Shown in pieces: positions 15,949 through 22,913 of a DNA stretch of 64,000 nt (position 1 is its first letter; each line of letters begins with the position of its first letter). The stretch comes from Thermococcus sp. 2319x1 (GTDB taxonomy: Archaea; Methanobacteriota_B; Thermococci; Thermococcales; Thermococcaceae). Where the stretch lies: positions 924,321 to 988,320 of the forward strand of contig NZ_CP012200.1 in the NCBI RefSeq assembly GCF_001484685.1. The letters are read 5' to 3'. The position numbers were made by a program, and so were the translations under genes. The notes below the pieces were generated by a model. That model was not told where the DNA came from. It was given only the letters and a program-made list of their open reading frames with translations, and did not search any database.

Positions 15949-16708
15949 ATTGTTTTTTGGGTTTAGCAGGCCAAGTTTTTTCTTTTTGTATTCAAGAGCT
16001 TTCTTTACAAGAGTCCTAAAAAGGGGTTCCATCTCATCAAGGTACTCAGCCAGCCACTGAACCCCTATTGCAAACCTTCCTTCCACTTCAATGGCCTCTA
16101 TTATTCCATCCTCTGCATAGGCCACGGGTTTTACATCATTTCCAAGTTTCTTAATAGCCTGATGATGGAAGCTGTTAACCCCTATAAAAACCTCGCTCGT
16201 GGACTCAACATCCAGGTTTTCCTTAAGTATCTCAAAGAGCAGAGAATCCAGCTTTATCCTCACTTCATGAACCTTTGCAGCGGGATGTACCAAGAACTTT
16301 CCGTTTTTAAGCCAATTGTGCCTTATGGCTTTTGGGATTTCGCTAACGTCTTGATACAAGCTACCTCCAAGGGCAACATTTATCGCCTGTGCTCCTCTGC
16401 CTATTCCCAGCATGGACAAATCCTTCTCTAGGGCAGCTTTAATGAGTGTAAGCTCAAACTCGTCCCTCTGTATGTCAAGCCATTCTATTTTATCAGAGAG
16501 TATCCCCATAGTACTTTGGGTGAATATCAGGCCCCTCGGGAATTATAAGCCCATCTATAGCCTCGATAACATCTGTTATTCCCAAAAGTGGTGGAATTGC
16601 GACGGGTATCCCACCGGCTTCTCTAATTCTTCTGACATAAGTGTCGTTTATGGTAAGGGCACCGGTTTCCCAGTCAAAGGAAGCCACAATTCCAATAATC
16701 GGTTTCAT
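15928..16708 (-). pseudogene. Frameshifted peptidase C26 / class I glutamine amidotransferase-like gene
   Basis: Two minus-strand frames together give one protein of about 260 residues of the gamma-glutamyl-GABA hydrolase (PuuD-like) family. The first frame (16708 down to about 16493) encodes MKPIIGIVASFDWETG to HPKYYGD. The second continues with WLDIQRDEFELTL to the C terminus. They are joined by a one-base shift in or near a run of four G at about 16500. Beyond the shift the active site is also ruined: the nucleophile motif GICRG reads GIGRG, and the GVQWHPE motif reads GVQWLAE. It is thus either a pseudogene or a non-catalytic family member with a sequencing error. The start has GGAGGTGG upstream. 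Confidence 0.75.
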
Positions 16709-16830
16709 TTTTACCACCTCCAGGTGAATTGTATCCAGCGCCTAAATAGTTTTTAAAAATCACAATTCCAAAACTTCTTGACTTACTTTGGCTTTAACTT
16801 TAAACACAAGTGGAGGTATAATGAATTGTT

Positions 16831-17250
16831 TCACTCTTCAGCATCCCACAGAGCCAACCCATTTTCTTGAGGCTTTCTTATTAGAGGTTCACCAAGGAGC
16901 TCATGAATGTAAACTTCAGCGACAAAAACTTCCCCCTCAATCAAGTGGCCGCCAAATAGTCTTCCCTCCTTGTCTCCTAAACTCACATGAATATGGGCAA
17001 AGGGCTCATCGTCTTTTATGCTTATGTTCCCCAAAGCGGATACCAGTTCGTAGGTTCCTTCTAGCTCGATTACTTTATATTGTCCCTTTTCCTCTTCAAA
17101 ATATCCAATTTTTGGATTCTTGAGGGTCCCAATTGCGCTGATAGTTCCAACCAACACGTTGTGCTTTTTTGCAAATTCATTTACAGCACTCAAAAATTCC
17201 TTCCCTTTGGGTATTCTAAACAGAAAGCTTCTACCCTTTGAAAACCTCAT
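16831..17250 (-). CDS. PPC/DUF296 domain protein
   Basis: The 139-residue protein is a stand-alone PPC domain (PF03479). It shows the N-terminal FLFRIPKGKEFLSAVNEFAK, the LVGTISAIGTLKNPKIGYF stretch and the histidines in PFAHIHVSLGDKEGRLFGGH that typically bind a metal. In plants the domain is joined to AT-hooks; in archaea it is a soluble trimer of unknown role. I chose the ATG at 17250, five bases after GGAGGTGG. The gene lies between the broken amidotransferase and the QueD gene, all on the minus strand. Confidence 0.82.
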   Translation of the reverse strand: MRFSKGRSFLFRIPKGKEFLSAVNEFAKKHNVLVGTISAIGTLKNPKIGYFEEEKGQYKVIELEGTYELVSALGNISIKDDEPFAHIHVSLGDKEGRLFGGHLIEGEVFVAEVYIHELLGEPLIRKPQENGLALWDAEE

Positions 17251-17278
17251 CTCAACCACCTCCTAAGTTATAGAGAGC

Positions 17279-17734
17279 CTAAACCCCTAAGGTAACCTCA
17301 GCATAACTTCTCGGGTCTTCCCAAATCCTCACCTTTATCTTCTTCACGTTCTCCCCTGCCTTTTCCGCTATTCTCTCGGCAAACCACTCCGCAATATACT
17401 CTGCTGTCACGTTTGGTTTGTTAAGGATTACCACTTCACTTTCAGGAAGCTCCAGATGTTTGCCGTTTTTTTCCACAACAACGTATCCATCTCTTTTGTC
17501 AGTTACCCAACCTTCACTTATTAGTATTTTATGATCGAGGAGCTTTATAAGATTGCTCAAATGGTTAAAGTCAAATATCATGCCGTTTTCGTTCAGCTCG
17601 CCCCATACCTCTACGTCAACGTTATATGTATGCCCATGAATCCTAAGGCACTTGCTCTCATAAGGCAAAGCCAAGAAATGGGAGCTGTCAAAGTCTTTGT
17701 GCCATCCAATTTTTCTTTCAACTATTTTGAACAT
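17279..17734 (-). CDS. queD: 6-pyruvoyltetrahydropterin synthase / QueD family protein
   Basis: The 151-residue protein carries the zinc-binding histidines in FDSSHFLALP and the catalytic motif CLRIHGHTYNVDVEV (CxxxHGH), followed by MIFDFNHL and the C-terminal glutamate in VRIWEDPRSYAEV. Cysteine in CxxxHGH is the mark of QueD, which turns 7,8-dihydroneopterin triphosphate into 6-carboxy-tetrahydropterin for the deazapurines preQ0 and archaeosine. QueE, the next enzyme, is at the far right of this window, so the pathway is present. I chose the ATG at 17734, preceded by GGTGATG. Confidence 0.83.
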   Translation of the reverse strand: MFKIVERKIGWHKDFDSSHFLALPYESKCLRIHGHTYNVDVEVWGELNENGMIFDFNHLSNLIKLLDHKILISEGWVTDKRDGYVVVEKNGKHLELPESEVVILNKPNVTAEYIAEWFAERIAEKAGENVKKIKVRIWEDPRSYAEVTLGV

Positions 17735-17769
17735 AGACATCACCATAAATAAAAAGCAAGTAGATGCTT

Positions 17770-17910
17770 TTAATATTTTTGAATGGATCTAACACCCCTT
17801 ACGTCTTCTCTATTCAGCGTGTGTTTTTCAAGAATATGTTGCTTTAATTCTTCTAGGCTTTTTGCCTTGTAACTGCAAAAGGGACACACGAACATTTGAG
17901 TATTCTCCAT
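17770..17910 (-). CDS. C2H2 zinc-finger microprotein (46 residues)
   Basis: This frame encodes 46 residues with one complete C2H2 finger: FVCPFCSYKAKSLEELKQHI continues to LEKH, so the spacing is C-x2-C-x12-H-x4-H. A basic tail (NREDVRGVRSIQKY) follows. The ATG is preceded by a G-rich, GGGGGAAGAG site, and a TATA-like sequence in GGTATTTATACC lies about 35-45 bases upstream. Single-finger proteins of this kind are common in Thermococcales and are presumed to bind nucleic acid or protein. Gene length alone would make it easy to miss. The function is not known. Confidence 0.65.
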   Translation of the reverse strand: MENTQMFVCPFCSYKAKSLEELKQHILEKHTLNREDVRGVRSIQKY

Positions 17911-18343
17911 GTCTCTTCCCCCCGGAAGATTGTAGCGTGATTAGGGTATAAATACCCTCTGGAATTCTTTACTACTTTAAGTGGTATTTTTGGAGATAGT
18001 GTGCCTACTTTATCTCTCAACTTTTACTCAAATTTGTTACTTTAGCATGAGTTTAAAATAATTACGAAATATTATAATTTAAAAAATACAAAAATAAAAC
18101 AAAATATAATTAATATTGCAAGTTATTTATAAATTAAAATTTAGTTGAGAGTTTAAAATTATTACTGTTGTGAATTATAAAATACAAATTTTTTACAACT
18201 TAAAGTTGTATAAATGGGAGTTCATGCGTTAGGTTTGTCCCATGGGTATGGGTCCACAATACTTGGGGAGTTGTTCCTGTATAAGCCGGCATTATCATTA
18301 ATTTTTCCTTTTACAATGATAGGTGGTAATAATTAATAAATAT
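17911..18343. other. AT-rich intergenic stretch at the left edge of an accessory island
   Basis: Apart from the leader of the zinc-finger gene, no convincing gene is seen. The stretch from about 18000 to 18220 is extremely AT-rich. It contains an 11-base element TTATCTCTCAA (18010-18020) that recurs in inverted orientation at 20861-20871. A palindrome next to a TATA-like element lies near 18195-18217. Downstream of it an ATG at about 18240 opens a frame of only 19 codons, possibly the stump of a lost gene. Confidence 0.4.
18195..18217 (+). promoter_or_regulatory. Palindromic operator-like site beside a TATA-like element
   Basis: ACAACTTAAAGTTGT (18195-18209) is a perfect palindrome with seven-base arms around one central base. 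It runs directly into GTATAAATG, a good TATA-like sequence on the plus strand. A repressor bound there would block TBP. Only a 19-codon frame follows at the expected distance, so the regulated gene seems to have been lost, or the transcript is non-coding. Confidence 0.35.
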
Positions 18344-18697
18344 TCAACATGTCAGCGTATAATAAAGCGTGCGGAGCATCTGCATTAACTCCTGATCAAT
18401 TTGACCAAGTTCAAATGAGCCTACAACAATAGCTATGATCATGGTATCTCCAACTCGGACTGGCCTTTTTGGGAATCCCACAGCTTCTAGCACACACTTT
18501 TCAAGTTTTGAGAGGGATGCCACTGGAATTATAAGCTCAAGTTCTCCTGTCTTCTGGTTTTCCCTAATAAATGGACGAAAGTTGCTTCTAGTTATACACG
18601 CCTCCTTAGCCTTGGCTTTTAGTATTTCCACCGCTAAGGATACAAGAGATGGATATTTAGCGCCAATTCCAAAAAACCCATATTTTTTAGACTCCAT
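18344..18697 (-). CDS. Hypothetical protein of 117 residues
   Basis: I do not recognise this protein. It appears to be a compact alpha/beta domain (YPSLVSLAVEILKAKAKEAC, ELELIIPVASLSKLEKCVLE, GDTMIIAIVVGSFELGQ) with three cysteines and no membrane segment. The ATG at 18697 is five bases after a perfect GGAGGTGA, so it is preferred to the GTG three codons earlier. No partner gene is adjacent on either side. It lies in the AT-rich island and may be accessory. Confidence 0.6.
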   Translation of the reverse strand: MESKKYGFFGIGAKYPSLVSLAVEILKAKAKEACITRSNFRPFIRENQKTGELELIIPVASLSKLEKCVLEAVGFPKRPVRVGDTMIIAIVVGSFELGQIDQELMQMLRTLYYTLTC

Positions 18698-18912
18698 GCC
18701 ACTCACCTCCGAAGTTCGAGAACACTTTTTCCCACGGTGCTTAGAATCTGATAGCCCCCACGCGTCCCACCGTTAGGTTTATCGTCAGCATTCTTTTTAA
18801 CGTTTGTTATTTTTACCACTATACATAATTGTCATATAATGTACCTTATATCCAAAACCCACGCACAAAAAAGAACATCAAAAACAAAGAAGGGTAAAAA
18901 TTTCAAAACCCT

Positions 18913-19245
18913 CTATTTTTCCCGCAGGGATCTCCAGAGGCCAATCACGAACGCGGGCCCAAGCAGCAGTATTGGCGTCACTATACTATTCATGTAAAGA
19001 TAGAAGGACAACGCTCCTAATCCAAAGGAGACTATGTTCAAGAGGAGTATCATTCTTGCATCCCTCTTCCTGTCCTTCCTCATTATATCGGAACTTGCCT
19101 GCTCTATTGACCAAAAGGCCAGTAGTATGTATCCAAGCGCTGCTGGAAGGGCTAGTATTCTTGATATACCTTCTGAAAACGCTGCTATAAACAGGATAAC
19201 AAGCGAAGCCCCAGCATAGAAAATAAAACCGAGTATGTCCAACAC
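18913..19245 (-). CDS. Small membrane protein with three or four transmembrane segments
   Basis: The 110-residue product has hydrophobic stretches at about residues 5-25, 30-47, 65-87 and 88-105, separated by a charged loop (SSDIMRKDRKRDAR). No family is recognised. The start is GTG followed by TTG, with no strong ribosome binding site, so the N terminus is uncertain by a few residues. No partner gene is adjacent; the closest neighbour on the same strand lies more than 200 bases away across an AT-rich gap. Confidence 0.5.
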   Translation of the reverse strand: MLDILGFIFYAGASLVILFIAAFSEGISRILALPAALGYILLAFWSIEQASSDIMRKDRKRDARMILLLNIVSFGLGALSFYLYMNSIVTPILLLGPAFVIGLWRSLREK

Positions 19246-19577
19246 GTCTTATCACCCCATGTTATAACAACAAGCGGTTTTTTAAATTTTTCTTCAGGTG
19301 GGGATACGGGCATCAAAAAGCTCGTCCACGAGGGACTTGTCCCCTGGAAGCTGAATATAACGAGTATAGCCACCCCTCAAAATGTACATGAATAGTCTTG
19401 GATCACAGGCCCTATCCCGAACTGAGGGTTAAGAAGCTATGGCCTCCACCTTTTTTAATATGTCAGAATATTGGGTTTGTTTTTGTAAATATGACAAGAT
19501 TTTGCCGCATAGGTTTGATTAACAAGATCTGTTTGACTTTCTGGTTTGAACAAAAGGCATAGAATAACCCAAGTTTC
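19246..19577. other. Intergenic stretch without a convincing gene
   Basis: No frame with a credible start is present. On the plus strand a coding-like segment without a start codon runs through GGDTGIKKLVHEGLVPWKLN and ends at a TAG near 19397; it could be a gene stump or chance. The rest is AT-rich non-coding sequence leading to the promoter of the nrdD/nrdG chimera. Confidence 0.3.
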
Positions 19578-19592
19578 TGGATAATTTATCCA
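19578..19592. promoter_or_regulatory. Operator-like palindrome 1 upstream of the nrdD/nrdG chimera
   Basis: TGGATAATTTATCCA is a palindrome with seven-base arms around one central base. It occurs again, with only the centre changed, at 19671-19685, 93 bases downstream. Two copies in one promoter region point to a dimeric repressor or a looping regulator. The regulator is unknown. Confidence 0.5.
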
Positions 19593-19670
19593 ACTATCGT
19601 ATGAAATCTTGACATTATGATCGCTGGTTCAATGACAAGGGTTATTAAGTCCTTTTCACCTCCCTAAACA

Positions 19671-19685
19671 TGGATAAATTATCCA
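19671..19685. promoter_or_regulatory. Operator-like palindrome 2 at the predicted transcript start
   Basis: TGGATAAATTATCCA is the second copy of the palindrome. A TATA-like GTTATTAAGT (19641-19650) predicts transcription from about 19672, inside this copy. It ends immediately before the AGGTG ribosome binding site. A protein bound here would block initiation or early elongation. Confidence 0.5.
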
Positions 19686-19695
19686 GGTGTTGAAC

Positions 19696-20643
19696 ATGGA
19701 GACCGTAAAGAAAGACGTTCTTCAAGAATATATAAGCTGGAACAACCTTGACGTGCTCGAAAACGCGAACCGCTACCCGGGACCAACGGGATTCTTTGCT
19801 TACGTCATGGAAGAAGCCCTAAAGGAAAGCATCTCCCTCGTTCCAGAGGACGGGAGGAAAGCGCACTTCTCAGGGGATATCTACATCCACAAGCTCCCTT
19901 ACAGCCTCTACATCCCCTACTGCTCAGGCCATAGCACGTCGAGATTGCTCAAAAAGGGCCTCAGAACGCCGACGATAACTTCGAGACCAGCAAAGCATTT
20001 TGACACTTACGTAGATCATATAGCAAACTACCTTATAACCATGCAGCACTACTTCAGTGGTGCCCAGGCGCTTTCAAGCGTTGAATGGTACGCAGGACCT
20101 TTTATAAGAAAGGACGGCCTCAACAGAGAAAAGATACGTCAGCACGTCCAGAGGCTCATCTACAACCTCAACTACCCAAGCCGGGTGGGAATGCAAACGC
20201 CCTTCACGAATTTCACCGTGACCCTCGACGCGCCCAAGGGGATGCCACTTGAGAGGCTTTTGAAGGCAGAGCTGGTTGACCACATAGCTACGGACCTCAA
20301 GGCCCCACCAGAGGAGCTTTACGGCCTTCCTTTTGAGGCATCAAGAAGACTTTGGGAGCTGTTTCTTGAAGGGCTCAGGATTGTCTCCGAGTACGGCGTT
20401 CCTTTGGAGCTCAGAGTTCCCGTGGCGAGGGGGCTCGAACAGTGGCCTTGGGTAGAAAGGGCTCTAAGAGAAGTTGAGACTGACTTCTACGTCGTGCTAA
20501 ACCCGCTCGTTGGCACACCCATGACGAGTCCCCGTGATAGGGAGTGGTGCTCTAAACACTGCTGGCCGGAGGGGGAGATTGGGTTCCTTAGGGAAAAACT
20601 GGAGGATGTGGGAGTTAGAGTCTACGTAAATCATTTTGTCTGA
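19696..20643 (+). pseudogene. In-frame chimera of NrdD N terminus and NrdG C terminus
   Basis: The 315-residue frame is made of two unrelated parts. Residues 1 to about 181 match the N-terminal part of anaerobic class III ribonucleotide reductase NrdD (ENANRYPGPTGFFAYVMEEA, AKHFDTYVDHIANYLITMQH, WYAGPFIRKDG, MQTPFTNFTVTLDAPK). From about residue 182 the sequence is the C-terminal part of the NrdG activating enzyme (VDHIATDLKAPPEELYGLP to the end). The glycyl-radical half of NrdD and the CxxxCxxC half of NrdG are missing, so neither activity can remain. The simplest origin is one deletion within an nrdD-nrdG operon that kept the frame (junction near 20239). G+C is clearly higher than nearby. 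The ATG at 19696 follows AGGTG. Confidence 0.8.
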
Positions 20644-21001
20644 TTCCCGTCGGCTTCCTTTTTATGGCCATCCTTTCATGTGAGAGTTATTCTATTATTT
20701 CTGCATTGGGTAAAAATTTGCAAAGTTTTACTTTAATAAAACGTAATTTGTATGCAATTTTATATTTTAAAGTCATGTTATTCCGAATCTTATAAATTAT
20801 AATACTATTTTATATCGTATTATGCTAAAAATCATCGAAAGTAAAAAATCGAGTCAAAGTTTGAGAGATAAGGTGAAACAAAGCAGTTTTATGTTTATAA
20901 AACATTTAGATGCTCATCTAAGAATTTAATAAAACGCGTTTTAGATGTTTAAAACCATTACCAACTCTGATTTGACCGGTATACTAGCCAAACCTGATCC
21001 C
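20644..21001. other. AT-rich intergenic stretch at the right edge of the accessory island
   Basis: No gene is visible. The stretch holds many short AT-rich palindromes, such as GTTTTATGTTTATAAAAC (near 20887) and TTTAGATGCTCATCTAA (near 20907). It also carries TTGAGAGATAA (20861-20871), the inverse of the element at 18010-18020. It is also the convergent zone between the chimera and the Nre gene, so terminators are expected. Confidence 0.35.
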
Positions 21002-22237
21002 TTAATCTTTCTTCAAAAAGTCGTAGATGGCTCTAGTGAATCGTATTCTTCTCAAGAGCACTGAAGAAGAGAACCATTTATTGCTTCCAAGCTTTGTTTC
21101 TTTTTCTAAAAACTCCAAAACTTCACCTAGGCTGTCTGTCTTCAAGAGAGGTGGAGAATTAAACATTGCCCTGACGCTTTCCCTAACAAACCATACGCCA
21201 ACTGGTATCCTAAAGCCGGGATAAATCTCTCTAAGAAGTATCGCGGTAGCTTGCCGTTTTATTCTCTTCAGATATTCGAGAGTCGCAAGCATACTCGCAT
21301 AATAACAGCCACCTATGCTCGGGTAGCTTGTCCTCCCATGGTAATCCTCATAATCGCCTTCGACAACAACCTTACCCACCCCCGGATTCCAAGTGGAACC
21401 GGGCCACCATGCCTCCATCCATTCATAACTCCATTTTGCTGGGTATAAAATGGCAATAAAGAGATTCTCGTGAACGCGATATCTAAACACAAGGATATCA
21501 TTTAATGGATTGTATTCTTTTATCTCCCTGATGAGCTTTTTACAGAGCATGCTATCTACCGCAGTGATGCTCCACCTTGTGGGAACGAGTCTTCTCTGTT
21601 TTTTAATTCCAAGTGCTCCGGTGCTGAATATCTTTTGTATGTACGACACGGGCAATCCAGATTCATAGAGGCTAACAACGGCCTCAAATGCCGGTAAATC
21701 TGTATCATCATGGGCTTTCTCCACAGGCCTTGGAATTGAGGGGTTTCCAATGACCTTCATGTTTGCAAGGGGAGATCTTGGTCCTTGTGGGGGCTCTTGT
21801 TCACTGAACGTCATGAAAAGTCTTGGTGGTTTTTTAAGGGCAAGTTCAATATCAACGGGCTTGGAACTCATGGCCAAAAGTCTCAACTCCTCTATAAGCT
21901 TGTCTTCCGGCTTTTTGACGTTTGCTATTTTGATCCCTGTGATCAGGCTCCAGCGATATTCGAGAATATCCTCTACGTTCCTATTAATCCACATCTCAGG
22001 AAAATCAAAGATATTCGTATCCCCCACCAAGGGAGGTGTTGCCGGTCCTATTCTCACGTATGGATAACCAATTCTACCAACAAAGACCGATGGGGGTGTT
22101 GAACCTTCGATAACTTTTGAAGAAACAGAGCGCCTAATTCGTAAAGTGGCCCGAGCCCTCGCTACTACGGGGCAGTATGCAAGGCCGCACCATCCTCGCC
22201 CTCTGCACAATATACACAAACCAGGATCCGGCTTCAT
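21002..22237 (-). CDS. Nre family DNA repair protein
   Basis: The 411-residue protein begins with a cysteine-rich motif (LCILCRGRGWCGLAYCP) typical of Nre proteins and continues with the conserved GSTPPSVFVGRIGYPYVRIGP and GDYEDYHGRTSYPSIGGCYY blocks. Archaeal NreA/NreB proteins act in DNA damage repair together with the sliding clamp. In Haloferax the C terminus carries a PCNA-binding motif; here the end is FTRAIYDFLKKD, where no clear QxxLxxFF motif is seen. Length is typical. It is transcribed away from the nearby tRNA-Thr and NikR genes' promoters and converges on the island. Confidence 0.85.
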   Translation of the reverse strand: MKPDPGLCILCRGRGWCGLAYCPVVARARATLRIRRSVSSKVIEGSTPPSVFVGRIGYPYVRIGPATPPLVGDTNIFDFPEMWINRNVEDILEYRWSLITGIKIANVKKPEDKLIEELRLLAMSSKPVDIELALKKPPRLFMTFSEQEPPQGPRSPLANMKVIGNPSIPRPVEKAHDDTDLPAFEAVVSLYESGLPVSYIQKIFSTGALGIKKQRRLVPTRWSITAVDSMLCKKLIREIKEYNPLNDILVFRYRVHENLFIAILYPAKWSYEWMEAWWPGSTWNPGVGKVVVEGDYEDYHGRTSYPSIGGCYYASMLATLEYLKRIKRQATAILLREIYPGFRIPVGVWFVRESVRAMFNSPPLLKTDSLGEVLEFLEKETKLGSNKWFSSSVLLRRIRFTRAIYDFLKKD

Positions 22238-22292
22238 TCACTGACTACCGTACATATGTCACAACAAGGGATAATTAAAGGTTACGAGGATA

Positions 22293-22369
22293 TGGAGCCG
22301 GGACCGGGATTTGAACCCGGGACCTGCGGATTACGAGTCCGCCGCCCTACCGAGCTAGGCTACCCCGGC
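22293..22369 (-). tRNA. tRNA-Thr (CGT)
   Basis: On the minus strand GCCGGGG (22369-22363) pairs with TCCCGGC to form the acceptor stem, with discriminator T and an encoded CCA at the 3' end. The anticodon loop CTCGTAA gives anticodon CGT (complement at 22333-22335), reading ACG threonine codons. The T arm GTTCAAATC and the D arm are regular, and there is no intron. U at position 73 is usual for archaeal tRNA-Thr. Confidence 0.95.
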
Positions 22370-22410
22370 ACACCCAAGTGTGATGATAAAAGAGAAATTT
22401 ATAAGCTTTT

Positions 22411-22827
22411 TCATACCAGTTCTCTGCCCGTGGTGGTCATGACCAGCTTTCCATGCTTTACCCCTTTCAGGCTAATTAGTCTCTCGGCTATTCTTTTTAT
22501 TCTGCTGGCTTTTCCCTTAACGACTATAACCTCGAGGCAATTGTGCTTGTCCATGTGAACGTGAAGGCTGGAGATGATTTCATTTACATAATCATGCTGC
22601 ATGTCAAGGAGTTCCTTCACCACATCGGCCTCATCATGATTGTAAACAATGGTTATAGTTCCGGCAACTTCCTTATCCCCCTCCTCCCACTCGTGTCTAA
22701 CTATAAAATCCCTCACCAGATCCCTAATTGCTTCGCTTCTGTTAGCGTATCCCTTTTCCTCTATAATGGCATCAAACTTTTCCAGGAGATCTTCCGGCAT
22801 CGAGACACCAAAACGGATTATTCTCAC
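22411..22827 (-). CDS. nikR: Nickel-responsive regulator NikR
   Basis: The 138-residue protein matches NikR: an N-terminal ribbon-helix-helix DNA-binding domain ([33 protein letters not shown]) and a C-terminal ACT-like domain with nickel ligands His78, His89, His91 and Cys97 ([22 protein letters not shown]). It represses nickel uptake genes when nickel is abundant. A TATA-like GGTATAAAAATG ends about 25 bases upstream of tandem GTG codons at 22830 and 22827, so the message is probably leaderless and starts at GTG. The longer frame from 22875 is not needed. No nickel transporter gene is in the window. Confidence 0.92.
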   Translation of the reverse strand: MRIIRFGVSMPEDLLEKFDAIIEEKGYANRSEAIRDLVRDFIVRHEWEEGDKEVAGTITIVYNHDEADVVKELLDMQHDYVNEIISSLHVHMDKHNCLEVIVVKGKASRIKRIAERLISLKGVKHGKLVMTTTGRELV

Positions 22828-22913
22828 CACAATCACCAGTGCATTTTTATACCCCGGGTATTTAAATTTTGGCAAAAGAAAAGTAGATAAGCATTGAGGA
22901 GATAATAAAAAAC

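Noticed and set aside
20680-20990. Replication origin in the AT-rich stretch
   Set aside because: AT-rich palindromes are present, but there are no clear origin recognition box repeats and no cdc6/orc1 gene nearby.
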